DNA of 64,000 nucleotides from Chaetoderma sp. LZ-2023a (GCA_034401795.1 CM067363.1:25295735-25359734); one strand, 5' to 3'; positions 48,419-59,204 are shown, counted from the stretch's first letter. A program made the numbers and translations. The notes: generated by a model not told the origin, from the sequence alone.

Positions 48419-48772
48419 TAGTTCAATCGCTTCAAGCAGTAGATCTTCCGGTGTAGGAGTCGTGGCAAATGAGATTACCTGAACTAGCTTGGCCTGTCCG
48501 ACAGCCCCCAAACAAGCTGTCAGCATGCACACCCAAGGACTGTATGGTTCTGTGGTACAGCCTTTTTCCAGCTTGTAGTAGTGCAGAGCCTTATTCAACT
48601 CAGAGTCAGGGGATGCCATGGGTGCCTGCAGCTGCTGGAACACGGCCGACAGATACTTTCGATCCTTATAGAATCCCTTAGTATGTAGGAGCTGCTCGCC
48701 GATACTGCTGCCCATAATGAGGTATTCGACGAAACAGATCTGCTCCTTACCTAATCCTAGGTAGAGCTTCAT
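48371..48772 (-). CDS. Unknown soluble protein, virus-like block
   Basis: 133 residues from an ATG (MKLYLGLGKEQICFVEYLIM) to TGA, uninterrupted. The frame stays open about 40 bases upstream to a stop, without another ATG. Middle: helical QLQAPMASPDSELNKALHYY; end: LLLEAIELLAAEKTGDK. One of the few undamaged frames in the block. Not recognised. Confidence 0.48.
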   Translation of the reverse strand: MKLYLGLGKEQICFVEYLIMGSSIGEQLLHTKGFYKDRKYLSAVFQQLQAPMASPDSELNKALHYYKLEKGCTTEPYSPWVCMLTACLGAVGQAKLVQVISFATTPTPEDLLLEAIELLAAEKTGDKHSNSQT

Positions 48773-49096
48773 GGCTGTTAGCTCCTCTGTTACTTCAGCA
48801 TTAGAAATTATCGTGGCCTATGTCTAGCTTTAAAATGCTATACATAATGGAAGCCTGGCAGGTTCATGAGACAACAGTCGCCTACGAGGCATGGTGTGCT
48901 GTTCCGGAGTCGGTAGCGCATAGTCGATCCCGCAGACTGAGGATTTCCAATACCCAGAAATGGTGGTTAGCCCATAAGGCATGCTACTGTAGAGAGGATC
49001 AGTATCCAGAGCATTGTTACTTATTTCCTTGGCCCATCGCATGGTCTACCTATGCCTACCTATTCCACTGGGGGAATATGACTAGGTTTAAGACAT

Positions 49097-49594
49097 ATGT
49101 ATACACCAACAATGTATCTGTCACTCAGCAAAGAGCTAGGTGCACTCGCTCACTTGGGCGGGGCACACCTTGGTCCAGTGGACACTGTTGCTCCTATCTC
49201 CTTCATAGACTTCGATGAGAAGGGAGAACCTCGAGAGATCCGAGGTACCATCCCAGCCAGAGATCTCATTGGAAACACTGACATAGTAGGACAATCAGCC
49301 ATCAACAAGGCCAAGGCTGTATACAAGGGGAGGGGTATGAAATACATGGAATCGATGCTCGGTATGCTCGGAGTTGATGAGACTGATACCATCAAGGTTA
49401 TGGCTGAGTCCTACGCACAGGACCTGGTTAAAGATCTCCTGAAACCACGGACCTCATTCCATAAAGATGGGGAGAATCTCCAGGTGGGCACCCTTGATCT
49501 GAGCCATATCATGCTGGATGGCGCAACGGGTACTTCCACCATCCTCCAACTACCCAAGGTGAAGAAGTCAGGGTCTTTTCAACCTGCCATTTAA
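49097..49594 (+). CDS. Unknown protein, virus-like block
   Basis: 165 residues, ATG to TAA, uninterrupted. N-terminal ALAHLGGAHLGPVDTVAPIS, a central charged segment around NTDIVGQSAINKAKAVYKGR, and a C-terminal LDLSHIMLDGATGTST. No signal or membrane segment. Shortly upstream of the ATPase, suggesting a late/structural module. Function unknown. Confidence 0.5.
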   Translation: MYTPTMYLSLSKELGALAHLGGAHLGPVDTVAPISFIDFDEKGEPREIRGTIPARDLIGNTDIVGQSAINKAKAVYKGRGMKYMESMLGMLGVDETDTIKVMAESYAQDLVKDLLKPRTSFHKDGENLQVGTLDLSHIMLDGATGTSTILQLPKVKKSGSFQPAI

Positions 49595-49752
49595 GATCAC
49601 ATAATAAGCATGACTGCTCAATCTTGCATCATATGGATACTCGAGGTGCTAGACACTGCGGGCACTGACACAGGCTCTCTGCGTTACCGTCTCAGCTGTT
49701 GTTGGGATTTCATGCTTGACGCCTCACAACCTTCATATCCGCCAGTGGTACA

Positions 49753-49884
49753 ATGCTACCCACACTGCAGGCAAGAGAGCTGGTACAGGAAGTACTGCCA
49801 TTTAGTCTCCAAGATATAGACGAGGCTAATGCTGAAGAGCTGCTGACCGTCCTCCTGGAACATGTCAGCGCCATACAACAGTAA
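49753..49884 (+). CDS. 43-residue frame overlapping the ATPase start
   Basis: ATG at 49753 to TAA at 49882-49884, acidic and helical (LPFSLQDIDEANAEELLTVL). It overlaps the ATPase ATG (49862) by 23 bases, a compact viral-style arrangement. Small size keeps confidence low. Confidence 0.35.
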   Translation: MLPTLQARELVQEVLPFSLQDIDEANAEELLTVLLEHVSAIQQ

Positions 49885-50457
49885 ACCAGATGATACCAGT
49901 CAGGTGGTGCTGATCATTGCCCCATCAGGACACGTGAAAAACATCTTGCTGTGGGCCCTGCACGCCAAACATCTTCAGTCTCGATACATCCTCCTGACAA
50001 TAATGATCATTGGTACAATGGTCCAATCATCAAGACGCACAACCTCCAAGCACTGATGGAGAAGCTGCTCATGACTCGACTAACTGAATCACTTGTTCTA
50101 GTTATCAACGACCCCGCGATGGACCAGAAGACAGTCACATACCTCAGCAACATCACCAGATGCATTCGGCACACCAAGATCACTGTATTCATCCTCTTTC
50201 AGAAGTACACCCATGAGATATCGCCAGATATCCGGCACAATGCGAGGCTTCTGTACTTTAGTTCGAAGAGTGGTCGTGCCCTTCATGAGATGATATACGA
50301 TAGCCTGACCATCGAAGATACCAAGCAAGACTTCATCGCAGCCATGCAGAAGGTCGCAGATCTATACATCTTCATCTTCAGCAACAAGGAGACAGGGGAG
50401 GTCGCGCACTTCAAGCCCTTCACTGGAGAAGGCTCAGAACTTTCAGCTACAAGTTGA
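49862..50457 (+). pseudogene. A32-like packaging ATPase (FtsK-HerA type), frameshifted
   Basis: Starts at ATG 49862. The first frame has VVLIIAPSGHVKNILLWALH, a Walker A-like loop missing the usual GKT/S (HVKN occupies the site). The frame shifts at about 49985-50010, and the second frame (49951-50457) carries a Walker B-like strand (ESLVLVINDPAMDQK, N-D where D-D/E is common). A sensor-like stretch follows, KITVFILFQKYTHEI, and RHNARLLYFSSKSGRAL, as in A32/adeno-like packaging ATPases of Polintons and adintoviruses. Such enzymes pump DNA into capsids. The altered P-loop and frameshift mark it as dead. Confidence 0.72.
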
Positions 50458-50520
50458 ACTCAGCCAGAAGCTCACATGTCAGTCTGGTCGACATGCCTGA
50501 TGTGTCAGCTGAGATGTTTT

Positions 50521-51332
50521 TCAGACTTGAGGAACTTCGTCCGTGGTCTCTGCTACTCGAGGAACTGCTTCAGAAGCTTGGGGAACTTCATGAGCTTCTT
50601 GAGGAACTTCACACGATTCTTGAGGAACTTGAGAATGTTTCTGAAACTCTATCCACTGAGGAGCAGATGCCATGACTCTATTCTTCTGAAACTTCTCGCG
50701 GAAGGCCCACTTCGCCCATGCCCTCTTAGCATTTGCCTTGAGAACAGGTTTGATGAAGTAGTCCTGATAGTCCTCATCGGGGAACTTTAGAAATGCCTCT
50801 AGATTACTCGCCAGCCACTCGTGCCCTCTTTCATTGCAGATGTGCTCAACGGCATCCCTGTGGCCGGCGGCAAACCCTTCCTCTCTACCTTCGGTGTGAC
50901 CAGTGGCATGCCCAGCTTCATGGCCCTCAGTCACACTTGTACTGATATCCACTCGGAAGTAATCTGTGGCCCCAGCCTATAGATTATCCAGCATCCGGTG
51001 TTCATCATCAGTGCGATATGGAATACGCCAGGCCACTTCTCTACAGTTAGGAGAACTTTGGGATCGACCCTAGCGTCTTGCAGAGCTAGAATTACAGGAC
51101 TCCTAGTGGGTATCCTGGGGAGATCTAGTGATCTGCCCAGGGCACTGTCAAACTTCCGGTAGAGCATCCAAGTCAATAATTCCTTCATACTACGGGCCGG
51201 TGTGGTCTCCTCTAAAGCAGTCAGTATCTCCGCATCAGATGGAGGTGGGACCTTGGCTCGCTCGTGGATAATGTTGAGGTCCTGAAGTAGTCGTCGGACC
51301 CTGCCAATTGGCAGCTGTACTGGTTTCTTCAT
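50521..51332 (-). pseudogene. Unknown virus-like protein with C-terminal VPQ(E/A) repeats, frameshifted
   Basis: The frame 51332-50931 starts at ATG (KKPVQLPIGRVRRLLQDLNI) and includes helical and beta stretches (KVLLTVEKWPGVFHIALMM). It overlaps by 22 bases the frame 50952-50521, which lacks an ATG and contains a Gly/His/Glu-rich segment (HEAGHATGHTEGREEGFAAG), WASNLEAF-like helices and C-terminal QVPQESCEVPQEAHEVPQ repeats. A frame change near 50940 is more likely than two genes. Not recognised. The plus-strand frames here are shadows. Confidence 0.45.
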
Positions 51333-51419
51333 GGAGGGTGATACAGGTCTCTTCTACCCTCTAAAGACGATCTGCTGGAGAACTTTAACAAACATCGCCA
51401 TTTAAAACCAGTATATATC

Positions 51420-51947
51420 ATGTGTTTAAACACGCAGCAGTATGTACAGCATCAAGATGGGGCAGTTAACCCTGCGGCATCGCACCACACTGATCCTCGG
51501 AAGGCCTGTCTGACAGTAATTCGACCTAGTATCAAAAATGCGAACACTTTATCCACAGCGGGGAAGTTCATCGACTTCACCCTCTCGGTACAGATCCATG
51601 AGATTAGGGGCATGATGCTCAAGTTCAAGCTCAAGACCACAGCAGCCGAGGAGGTAGAGCTCCCGCAGGCGGTGAGCAGGTGGGAGATTATGCAGAGCAA
51701 CAACACTCTGGACACCACCTACATGAAGGATGAGTACCAGGTCCTGGTACCACTGGCTCATGGACCTTCCTACTATGCGAAGGGAAAAGAGTACTATGCC
51801 ATCGGATGTAATGATGGCTTCACAGAATTCGACTTACAACCAGAACGTAGAAATACATGTCACGGTGCCACTATTCTCCCTCCTCGAGAACACGCATGTG
51901 AAGCTGGCCTTGATGCAGTACAAGCTGTTCCTTCGGGTGTAAACTGA
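51420..51947 (+). pseudogene. Beta-rich structural-like protein, frameshifted near the end
   Basis: The ATG frame from 51420 contains alternating beta-like segments (GKFIDFTLSVQIHEI, MMLKFKLKTTAAEEVEL, YQVLVPLAHGPSYY). Near 51840 a frame change leads to the alternate frame ending at 51942 with EIHVTVPLFSLL. About 170 residues and strand-rich, it would suit a single jelly-roll minor capsid (penton-like) protein, but this is structural guesswork. Confidence 0.42.
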
Positions 51948-52284
51948 ACATCTTGATGGCGTAACGATGCCCTCGCCACGACTTCAGGTCTGGCATGACG
52001 AGAATTACCAGGAACTAAAATGTGCGGGCTCTAGACAACGAATTCTACATGTAGAGTGAGAGCATCAGCTGGCCCAGGCCATGGCTAACCAGCATCTAGA
52101 GTTAACACTGCACCGAGGTGTCTCGGACGGTGTAGCTGTAGCAGTCTTGGTTCAGAATGGAGGGGTAGTCCAAGAGGTAGGGGAGCTAGACGACTTCAAA
52201 ATTGCGGTGGCTGGGACCAACGTACGCGATCTGGCTGATTTCTGTCTCTATCGACAGAAAACGAAGTCATATGCCCTATTTCGC

Positions 52285-52691
52285 CTAACCAGTGGCCACG
52301 AGGATCTCAAGTTGGTGCTCGATGGTCTGTGCCACCTCGGAGGAAGTGACATCCCACCTAAAAATGGCAACCAGCTCAGCTTTACTGCTAGGAACCTGCT
52401 CGGAGAGCGAGGGGGCACTCAACTGGTCGGGGTAACGGTCCTTCATAACCTCGTTAATATCGCTTGACTTCAGGATGGCATGCTGCTTCGACAAGAACAG
52501 GGGATCTTCTCCTTGTGGAGGGTGATCTTGAGAGCAATGCAGAACTTCACCTCCTTCAGGTTGATGCCCTCTTCCATCAACTTCCTCTCGATCTTGTCCA
52601 GGTTATTCAAGAATGCGGATGTATCTTTTTCTCCATGTCCAGGAAGTTCCCATCCCCGCAGATAGTTCTGGATTGCATGTGGGACCTTCAC
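52285..52691 (-). pseudogene. Unknown virus-like protein, frameshifted
   Basis: Frame 52691-52470 (KVPHAIQNYLRGWELPG, DKIERKLMEEGINLKEVKFC, IALKITLHKEK) joins at about 52490 to frame 52494-52285 (KQHAILKSSDINEVMKD). Separated from 52695-52973 upstream by a single stop in the same frame, so all three may be one gene. An alternative plus frame at 52081-52467 (ATG in CCATGG context) overlaps it; I cannot decide which strand is real. Confidence 0.38.
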
Positions 52692-52694
52692 AAA

Positions 52695-52973
52695 TTATCG
52701 GGGCATGCCCTTCATTTCCTGCAATATATCATCAAGAAGCCTGTCGATCTCTTCATCTGTGAACTCGGGTGTGGTTTCTAGCTCTGGGTGTGTGTGGGGT
52801 TGGGGGGTGGCTTCTCGGAAAGGAGAGCTGGGGTTGGCTTCTCGTGAGTGGTTGGTAGCTTCCTGCGTGGGGCTGGGGTTGGCTTCTCGGGAAGGAGAGC
52901 TGCCAGGTTTTCGGCTAATAAGCCCAAGCTGCACCAATCTCGCCAAATTTTGAAGTACTTCGTCAATGTCCAT
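52695..52973 (-). CDS. Acidic/proline-rich N-terminal part of an unknown protein
   Basis: 92 residues from ATG at 52973 (MDIDEVLQNLARLVQLGLIS) with near-repeats of SREANPS and a C-terminal acidic helix (EFTDEEIDRLLDDILQEM). Ends at a TAA that also interrupts an open frame continuing into 52691-52470. Starts 20 bases inside the right border, next to a MITE B end. Confidence 0.45.
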   Translation of the reverse strand: MDIDEVLQNLARLVQLGLISRKPGSSPSREANPSPTQEATNHSREANPSSPFREATPQPHTHPELETTPEFTDEEIDRLLDDILQEMKGMPR

Positions 52974-52993
52974 ATTTGTTTTCTGTAGGTTTG

Positions 52994-53182
52994 TTAACCC
53001 TTTAATTGCCAAGGCGCTTAAAATGACGTTGCAAATTCATTTGTTGGCCAAGGGAGGCCTATTATTGAAAATTTACCACTGGAATTTCAATGGATGTATT
53101 TTCTCAAAAATCGCCTTCGTTTCGAGAAAACGTTTCGGGTTTCTTGGTTAATCTTGACAATTAACTTGATGAAAGGATTAAT
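52994..53182. mobile_element. MITE family B at right border of the virus-like block
   Basis: TTAACCCTTTAATTGCC at the left and GAAAGGATTAA at the right. The palindrome core is shortened (TTTACCACTGGAATTTCAAT). Confidence 0.75.
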
Positions 53183-54400
53183 ACTGTAATAGCTTAAAAG
53201 GTTAGCAGGTTGAAAGGGTACATTATTTAAATTTTTTACCATTTCCGAGCACGTGTTTTGAGTGGGAACTATCGGAAAATAAAACGCTAAATTGGTCTGT
53301 CCTATGCCTTTTGTATTTATATCTTTAGAGACAGTTTACTATTTGGACAAAATAAATAATAGCTAAATCTAAGTCTAGCAAAACCACAATAATCTTCTGA
53401 ATAACACTGAAGTGTATTTATGTTGCGCGTTAAATATTCGACATGGCAAGCTGATATCTAACAAATGCAATATTTGGAATGATGGCATTTCAAGAGTTGA
53501 AACATAATCTACGTAATTTAATATAACCATGGTGACAATCCAGCGTGTATTAGAAAAATGGTAAATCTAAAATAAAGAAATATGTCAACATGTTTCTAGG
53601 TCAAGAGAAGCAACGTGTTATTTCGTAACAAATGCTCTCTTGTATATTTTGAACATAATGGGATTAGAAGACATTGCTGCCTTGTTAGGCGGCAATATCT
53701 TCCAATCCAATTATATTCAAATACTCGACAATAACTTTTGGAAACATTTTAAGTTATTTCTGAGCTATATTCTAGATGACATTGACATTTGATAAACCGG
53801 CTTCTATAATTGAATTAGAACCTGATTTTGATTAATTCAGTCCATTATTGATTTCTCGTCGAGACAGTGCATTCGTGACTCACGGGAAATGTGTTGTCTG
53901 ATCTCCCGCAGTCAGTGACAACTGAAGGTCATCTGTCAATATCATACGCCGGAGCTCGACTCTCAAGGACATTGACTTGTGACCTCGTCACTTGAATATG
54001 ACGTCCCCGTTTCTTTTTCTCGGTACGCACCCATTGCGTCTATAATCGTCTAGAAGTTAGGATAGCAGAGTCCTTATAGTTTTCTATGAAAGGGCGAATA
54101 TTTCTCGCATATGTGTATGCGTATAATCACTAGGAATATTATCTGCCCATGTCAAAGGCCGATGTGTGGCTCTTTTTCGGTTTTCAGGACAGCAGACTGA
54201 ATAGCAAATGGAGTGATGGAAGTTGCCCTACCTGCAAAATAATTCGCAGTGTTCCCTGAATATTGTGAAATATAGCCGCTCTCATATGACATCGTCCACA
54301 TTCCTTTGTAAATATGGATCGCCAATTCACTACTAAATGATTATATTTTAATCAGTTACTATTTTTCCGTTTTGCTATTACTCATCATTTTGTAACATCA
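53183..54400. other. No gene; MITE A' core at 53630-53735
   Basis: AT-rich sequence. The only structured part is the hairpin GGATTAGAAGACATTGCTGC / GGCAATATCTTCCAATCC. Confidence 0.5.
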
Positions 54401-54418
54401 GTGGAATTAAGTGCTAGC

Positions 54419-54485
54419 CAGCGGGGTGGGGGTGGGTGGAGGTTGGGGGTTGGGTGGGGGTGGGGTGGGGGTGGGTGGGTGGGTC
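54419..54485. repeat. G-rich tract, GGGTGGGGGTGGG type
   Basis: At least ten runs of three or more G within 66 bases, sufficient for G-quadruplex formation on the plus strand. Confidence 0.9.
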
Positions 54486-54499
54486 ATGATACCCATGTG

Positions 54500-54558
54500 T
54501 CTCCCTCTCCGTCTCTCCGTCTCTCTCTCTCTCCCTCCCTCCCTCCATCCCTCCCTCC

Positions 54559-54629
<71 letters not shown>

Positions 54630-54715
54630 CTCTCACGCATGCACGCCCGCACACAGGCACGCACGCACGCACGCACGCACGTACGCACGCACGCACGCAC
54701 GCACACATACACTCC
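54500..54715. repeat. (CT)n then (GCAC)n microsatellites
   Basis: CT/CCTC tract to about 54633, then GCAC/ACGC units to about 54703. The apparent serine/leucine or alanine/arginine frames are not genes. Confidence 0.95.
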
Positions 54716-54987
54716 ATCGGCATCTGTCTCAATCTATCGCCCTCTCTCCCCACTTGGGGAGGGGTCCATTATTGGTGCGGTATGTACACCATATATTGGT
54801 CTTTGTCAGATATCGATCTAATATTTACGCAGTCTTTCACGCGGAATTAACGTCTGTTTCTATGTAAATATATGGTCCTCTTCATCAAATATCACTTTCT
54901 GCATAGAATGGTACCTATCAATGAAACTCTGAATTACTAATGTTCTCTAAATAAAATACAATTATCGACATAAAGGTACAATGTGGA

Positions 54988-55146
54988 TTGTGTGCGTGTA
55001 TGCGTGCGTGTGTACGTGCGTGCGTGTGCGCTTGTGTGCGCTTGTGTGCGCTTGTGTGCGTGTGCGCGCGCGTGCGTGTGTGTGTATGCGTGTGTGCGTG
55101 CGTGCGTGCGTGCGTGCGCGCGCGCGCGCGCGTGTGTGTGTGTGAG
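54988..55146. repeat. (GT/GC)n alternating purine-pyrimidine tract
   Basis: GTGTGC, GCGTGC and pure CG/TG alternation including a GCGCGCGCGCGCGCG run, a Z-DNA-prone sequence. Confidence 0.95.
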
Positions 55147-55383
55147 GTGTGTGCGTGCATGCCCTTCGAAAGATGACACCCAAGTTAACTGACTTCACAC
55201 ACACATTACGTAACTATCGCACGTTCAGATTTTGATTACTTTGGCTCATTTGCTTTAATGTCAAAAGTGGCGCCAAAGTCCCACAAGATTTGTCAGCTTG
55301 TGTTTTTTATTTCGGACATATTTCTGAAATGCTGCCATTCTTTGGCGCCTTTTGTGTTTTAATGTTTGACATGTTTCTGTTTA

Positions 55384-55778
55384 ACAATTCTATGTCAATC
55401 ATATAACGGCATAAACAACTACATCGCATGTAGGCTGACGTCATAATGAATTACGTCATGAATGACTCGATTTAGTCCGTCTTAAACGCTTAATAGTACG
55501 ATAGGTCGTACGAATTGTAAGTCATTACGATTTACTTTTACATTATGTTAGATATTTTGAAACTAATATGACTGGGCACTTTTGCTGCCAGAGGCAGAAA
55601 CAGCATCCAGTCAAATTAGTTTCAAAATATTCAACGGCTTACCCGCATAGTTTTCTGGAAATTGAGATTCAGAGAGTGCAGGGATTAATTGATCACAACT
55701 CGAGCGAAGTGTGGGTAGAGCTTAGCTAAAGATGGTGGGTGGAGGTGCATTGCTAAAACTGGATTCCTCCATTCTCTG
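55384..55778. mobile_element. MITE family A, full-length copy
   Basis: CRE-like half (TGACGTCATAATGAATTACG), hairpin with GCTGCCAGAGGCAG, ATTTTGAAACTAATATGACT / AGTCAAATTAGTTTCAAAAT arms, and right end TAAAACTGGATTCCTCCATT. The left terminus is diverged. Confidence 0.82.
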
Positions 55779-55847
55779 CTGATAGACGATGAGAATTATG
55801 TTTATAATAACGTGATAAAAGATGAAGCTATTGTAGCTCGCGGGCGT

Positions 55848-55888
55848 GGGGGTGGGGTGGGGTGGGGGGTGGGTGGGGTGGGGGTGTT
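55848..55888. repeat. GGGGT-rich tract
   Basis: GTGGGGGTGGGGTGGGG and following runs, another quadruplex-prone stretch. Confidence 0.9.
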
Positions 55889-56980
55889 CGCTGGTCCGTT
55901 ATGTTGCTCCACTCCGTTGCACCGCATGTCCAGGATGCGTGGGAGGGCTGGTTAGCTATGGTTCTCGGGGTTACGGATCCCGCTTCGCGACTCTCCGGAA
56001 GATACAAAGATCGACTTCTAGAACCGGTGGAATGATAACGTTCCAGTGGGGCAGTGCGACCATTGCCACCGAGATTGAAACTCACAGTTTAATCCCAACT
56101 GTTGGTGTCACCGGTATATCGATCCATTAACTAGATTAAAAGTCTGGACATGATAATAATAATAATAATTAAAAGAATAACAACTATACAAACAATGGTA
56201 CTGGTTTGCTAGTGAATGAGCAAAATAATACAGTACATAGAAACCAATTGGTGTTCTTTCTACGTGGCTCGCCGAAGGTAGCGCACAGATTCGTAAATCC
56301 GCAGAGGTATTCCCGCAAGGGAGCATCGCAACGAGGCTACTTGAATAGTTTAATATAAACAAATTATTCTCCTAACACATACAAAATGTTATTGTTGCGA
56401 GAAGAAAGTGCCTTTGCGCGGGCCTCCGGCACAGGAAAATGCCTTCAACGCCGAAGCGGAGGAAAAGAGCTGGCAAAAAGGGCCACTCTTTTGTTCAAAC
56501 AAAAAGCTATGTGCGGTGATTCAGTCCTAGTGAAACTATATTTAAAGTGATGCGCGCTGGTTTTACGTGAAGGCGGGATAGATGATTTCCGAAGAATTCA
56601 TAGGTCACCGTCTTATGTAGGTCCAAAGATACTGCCTTGGTCGTTGCCGACTTTATTTATGCTAAATTTTATCCTACCATTTGGTTATTGGACACGTTTC
56701 CAAGCTTTGGCCTCAAGTGGCAGGGATTCCCACTTATCTTTTGACACATACATCTAATTGGCGAAGAGGCCCAGCTTCCCGAAGGTTGCCCCATAGCATC
56801 TTCCTCAGAAAGACAGCGTGCGTACATGTTACGGAGTGACAGCTCCCGCATCACATGACAATCCGGTCAGGTATCGCACCTATAACCACATATAACATCA
56901 CTGGGACAATTTACAGTTCAAATAAGCAATTTAGAAAATACAATAGTATTTATGGCGGGTAGTAAGAGGCAGATATCCAT
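55889..56980. other. No gene seen
   Basis: A minor AAT run at 56155-56170 only; short frames (56108-56362 minus, 56669-56854 minus) are unconvincing. Confidence 0.45.
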
Positions 56981-56984
56981 CCTT

Positions 56985-57225
56985 GGTGACCTTCCCGTGA
57001 GGGCGTGGTGGGTTCTGAGACTGCACCTAGTCACCATACAGAGTTGGATGGAGATCAGCGTCTCGTTCCGTCACCCGTGTGTTACTGAACTAACATTTTA
57101 CCTGTCATTAGGTTTATGTTCCAGAATGCCCCAGAGATCCACTGCAGGCCGGTATTACACAATATAATTTGTTTTCCCAGTGCTTCCTACATTGGTGGGT
57201 TATCTAAACTAACTGGTATCCGAAG
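56985..57225 (+). repeat. Repeat D, copy 1
   Basis: Matches 60765-61000 in the same orientation: ACTAACATTTTACCTGTC, AGGTTTATGTTCCAGAATG, CAGTGCTTCCTAC and CTAACTGGTAT. Confidence 0.78.
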
Positions 57226-57795
57226 ATACAGGGGGAGTGTATGTGAAATCGTCACTTTAGCTATCACCACTCGGAAACCCCAATAGTTTCCCAGAGTCGT
57301 GTCCTGCCAACGTGCCTATTGGGAGTACAGACAATTATTTAAGCCTTGCGGCTGGAGGAGCGTAGAAAGAGACAATCACTCAATATTAATAAGAGGCCCT
57401 AAGGTAATTGCCAATCTATACAATCTAGCCAGTGTGCAGGGTTACATATCGGCGACAGCCGGAAAAGAAGCATACACATTGGGTCTCTTACGGAGAGATT
57501 GTCCCTAACTACTTGAAACCTATCCTATCAAGCTAAAATAGCCAGGTTTAGTCGGTCACATGTCAGGTTCAAGCAATATGAGCATGATCAGTGACCTCAG
57601 TGTAAAATTGATGCTGGGGGAAATATAGTGATGCGGATCTAATGTTGCAGTATAGTATAGCCTAGTTTACTGCGTCCTAGAGTTTTTAGATATAAACAAA
57701 ACAAAATAACTAGGATGGCTACTTGCCATATACATAACTAACAAGTACAGTGCTAACAGTATATCAGGTCATAGGACCTTACGGTGCTCGTTAGT
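57226..57795. other. No gene seen
   Basis: No supported coding sequence. Confidence 0.45.
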
Positions 57796-59204
57796 TGTAT
57801 GTATGTATGTATGTCGGATTTATATAGCGCCAATTCCAAACTGAATTGCTCAAAAAGCGCTTTACAAAATTTAGAATGCTCTTTTGGAAAAGATATGTTT
57901 TTAGTAGTGATTTAAATGGAGTCAATTTTAAGCAGTTTCTAATTTCAGGTGGAAGAGAGTTCCAGAATCGCGGAACCGGCTCGAGAAAACGCACGATCTC
58001 CAGTAGTTAAGTTTGATTTTGGTATGGTACATAGTAAATTGTGTGCTAGACCTAAGAGACCTTGGTGCTGCTCTTTGCTGGATTAAGGATTTTAAGTACG
58101 GTGGGGCCAGATCATGTAGGCACTTGAACACCAACAAAGCCACCTTGTACCATATAAGTTGTCTTATAGACAACCAGTGCAGCTCCAATAGGACAGGTGT
58201 GATATGATCGAAATCTTTTGGTGTGTGTAATCAGTCTAGCTGATGTATTATGCGCTCTCTTGTAAACGATCTAATGGCTAGATGGTATGCCTATTAACAG
58301 AGAGTTACAGTAGTCCAGGCGTGACGTGATGGTAGCATGTACGAGAGTTTTTGACCGCGTTTTCATCCAGGGAGCTCCACATTTTGCTAATGTTCCGATG
58401 TTCATGAATATGGAACGGCAGACAGTGGTAACATGAGCTTCCATCGATAGGGAATTGTCAAATGTTACGCCTATGTTACGGGCACTTGCACTGAAAGATA
58501 CGTCAGCCTCCCCAAGTGTGCAAACTGGTGATGTCAACCTTATGTCTTAGGTGCGGTGAGGTTATTAACAGAATTTCAGTTTTCTTATCATTCAACTGCA
58601 ATAAGTGCTTAACATCTATAGTTTAATGTCACGAACACAGTCTTCAACACGCTCACGAGCATTCACCTGGTCATTTGCATAGAAAGCGAGATATAGCTGT
58701 GTATCGTCAGCGTAGAAATGGTAACTTATGCCATGATACTGCAATAGCACTCCAAGGGGTGCTGTATAGATTGTAAAAAGGATCGGTCCCAGGACCGACC
58801 CTGTGGCACACCTGATGTTAATTCATGTTCCTCTGATTTGATATTATTCACAATGATCATTTGATGGCGTTTTCTGAGATATGATGAAAACCAAGCAAGA
58901 GAAGTGTCTAAAATGCCCAGTTCTGCTAATCTAGATAACATGACATCGTGGTCTATAGTGTCAAATGCGGCAGACAAATCCAGGAGAACTAGTAAAACAC
59001 AGTTGTGTTCATCCATGGAACATAAGACATCATTTTGTACGCGTAGTAGGGCTGTCTCAGTGCTGTGAAGTTCGCGGTATGCGCTTTGAAAAGGTTCCAG
59101 AAGATTATTTCTACTAAGTGATCATTGAGCTGCTTGGCGACAACTCGTTCTAATACTTTTGACAGGAAAGGTAAATTTGAAACAGGTCTGTAGTTTCCAA
59201 GCAC
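57791..59204 (-). pseudogene. LINE reverse transcriptase, decayed
   Basis: Minus-strand pieces in order: NYRPVSNLPFLSKVLERVVA (59204-58989), LLDLSAAFDTIDHDVMLSRL with the first catalytic Asp, SSYLRKRHQMIIVNN, TSGVPQG, a [11 protein letters not shown] catalytic box near 58690-58720 in another frame, ARNIGVTFDNSLSMEAHVTT, TITSRLDYCNSLLIGIP (58537-58271), LHWLSIRQLIWYKVALLVFK, and RFWNSLPPEIRNC with a basic tail. At least four frame breaks. Confidence 0.85.

Larger units (their letters stand above)
44181..52993. mobile_element. Decayed dsDNA-virus-like integrated element (Polinton/adintovirus-like)
   Basis: This block has noticeably higher G+C than its flanks and short, closely spaced frames on both strands, unlike the retroelements elsewhere. 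Four starts (44494, 44933, 52081, 52973) are ATGs, the first three in ACCATGG/CCATGG-type context. An A32-like packaging ATPase is recognisable at 49862-50457. Frameshifts and stops recur in at least six genes. No polymerase B, rve integrase or adenain protease was found, so it may be a partial element or a different lineage. Ends are uncertain: both borders abut MITE family B copies and no long terminal inverted repeat was seen. Confidence 0.6.

Noticed and set aside
48820-49218. 132-residue plus frame
   Set aside because: It overlaps the better-supported 49097-49594 gene in another frame, and its residue composition is shadow-like.
50454-50790. Plus-strand frames rich in leucine and glutamate or arginine
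   Set aside because: They are the complement of the VPQ(E/A) repeat region of the minus-strand gene at 50521-51332.
54401-55204. Serine/leucine- and arginine/histidine-rich frames
   Set aside because: Translations of CT, GCAC and GT tracts.
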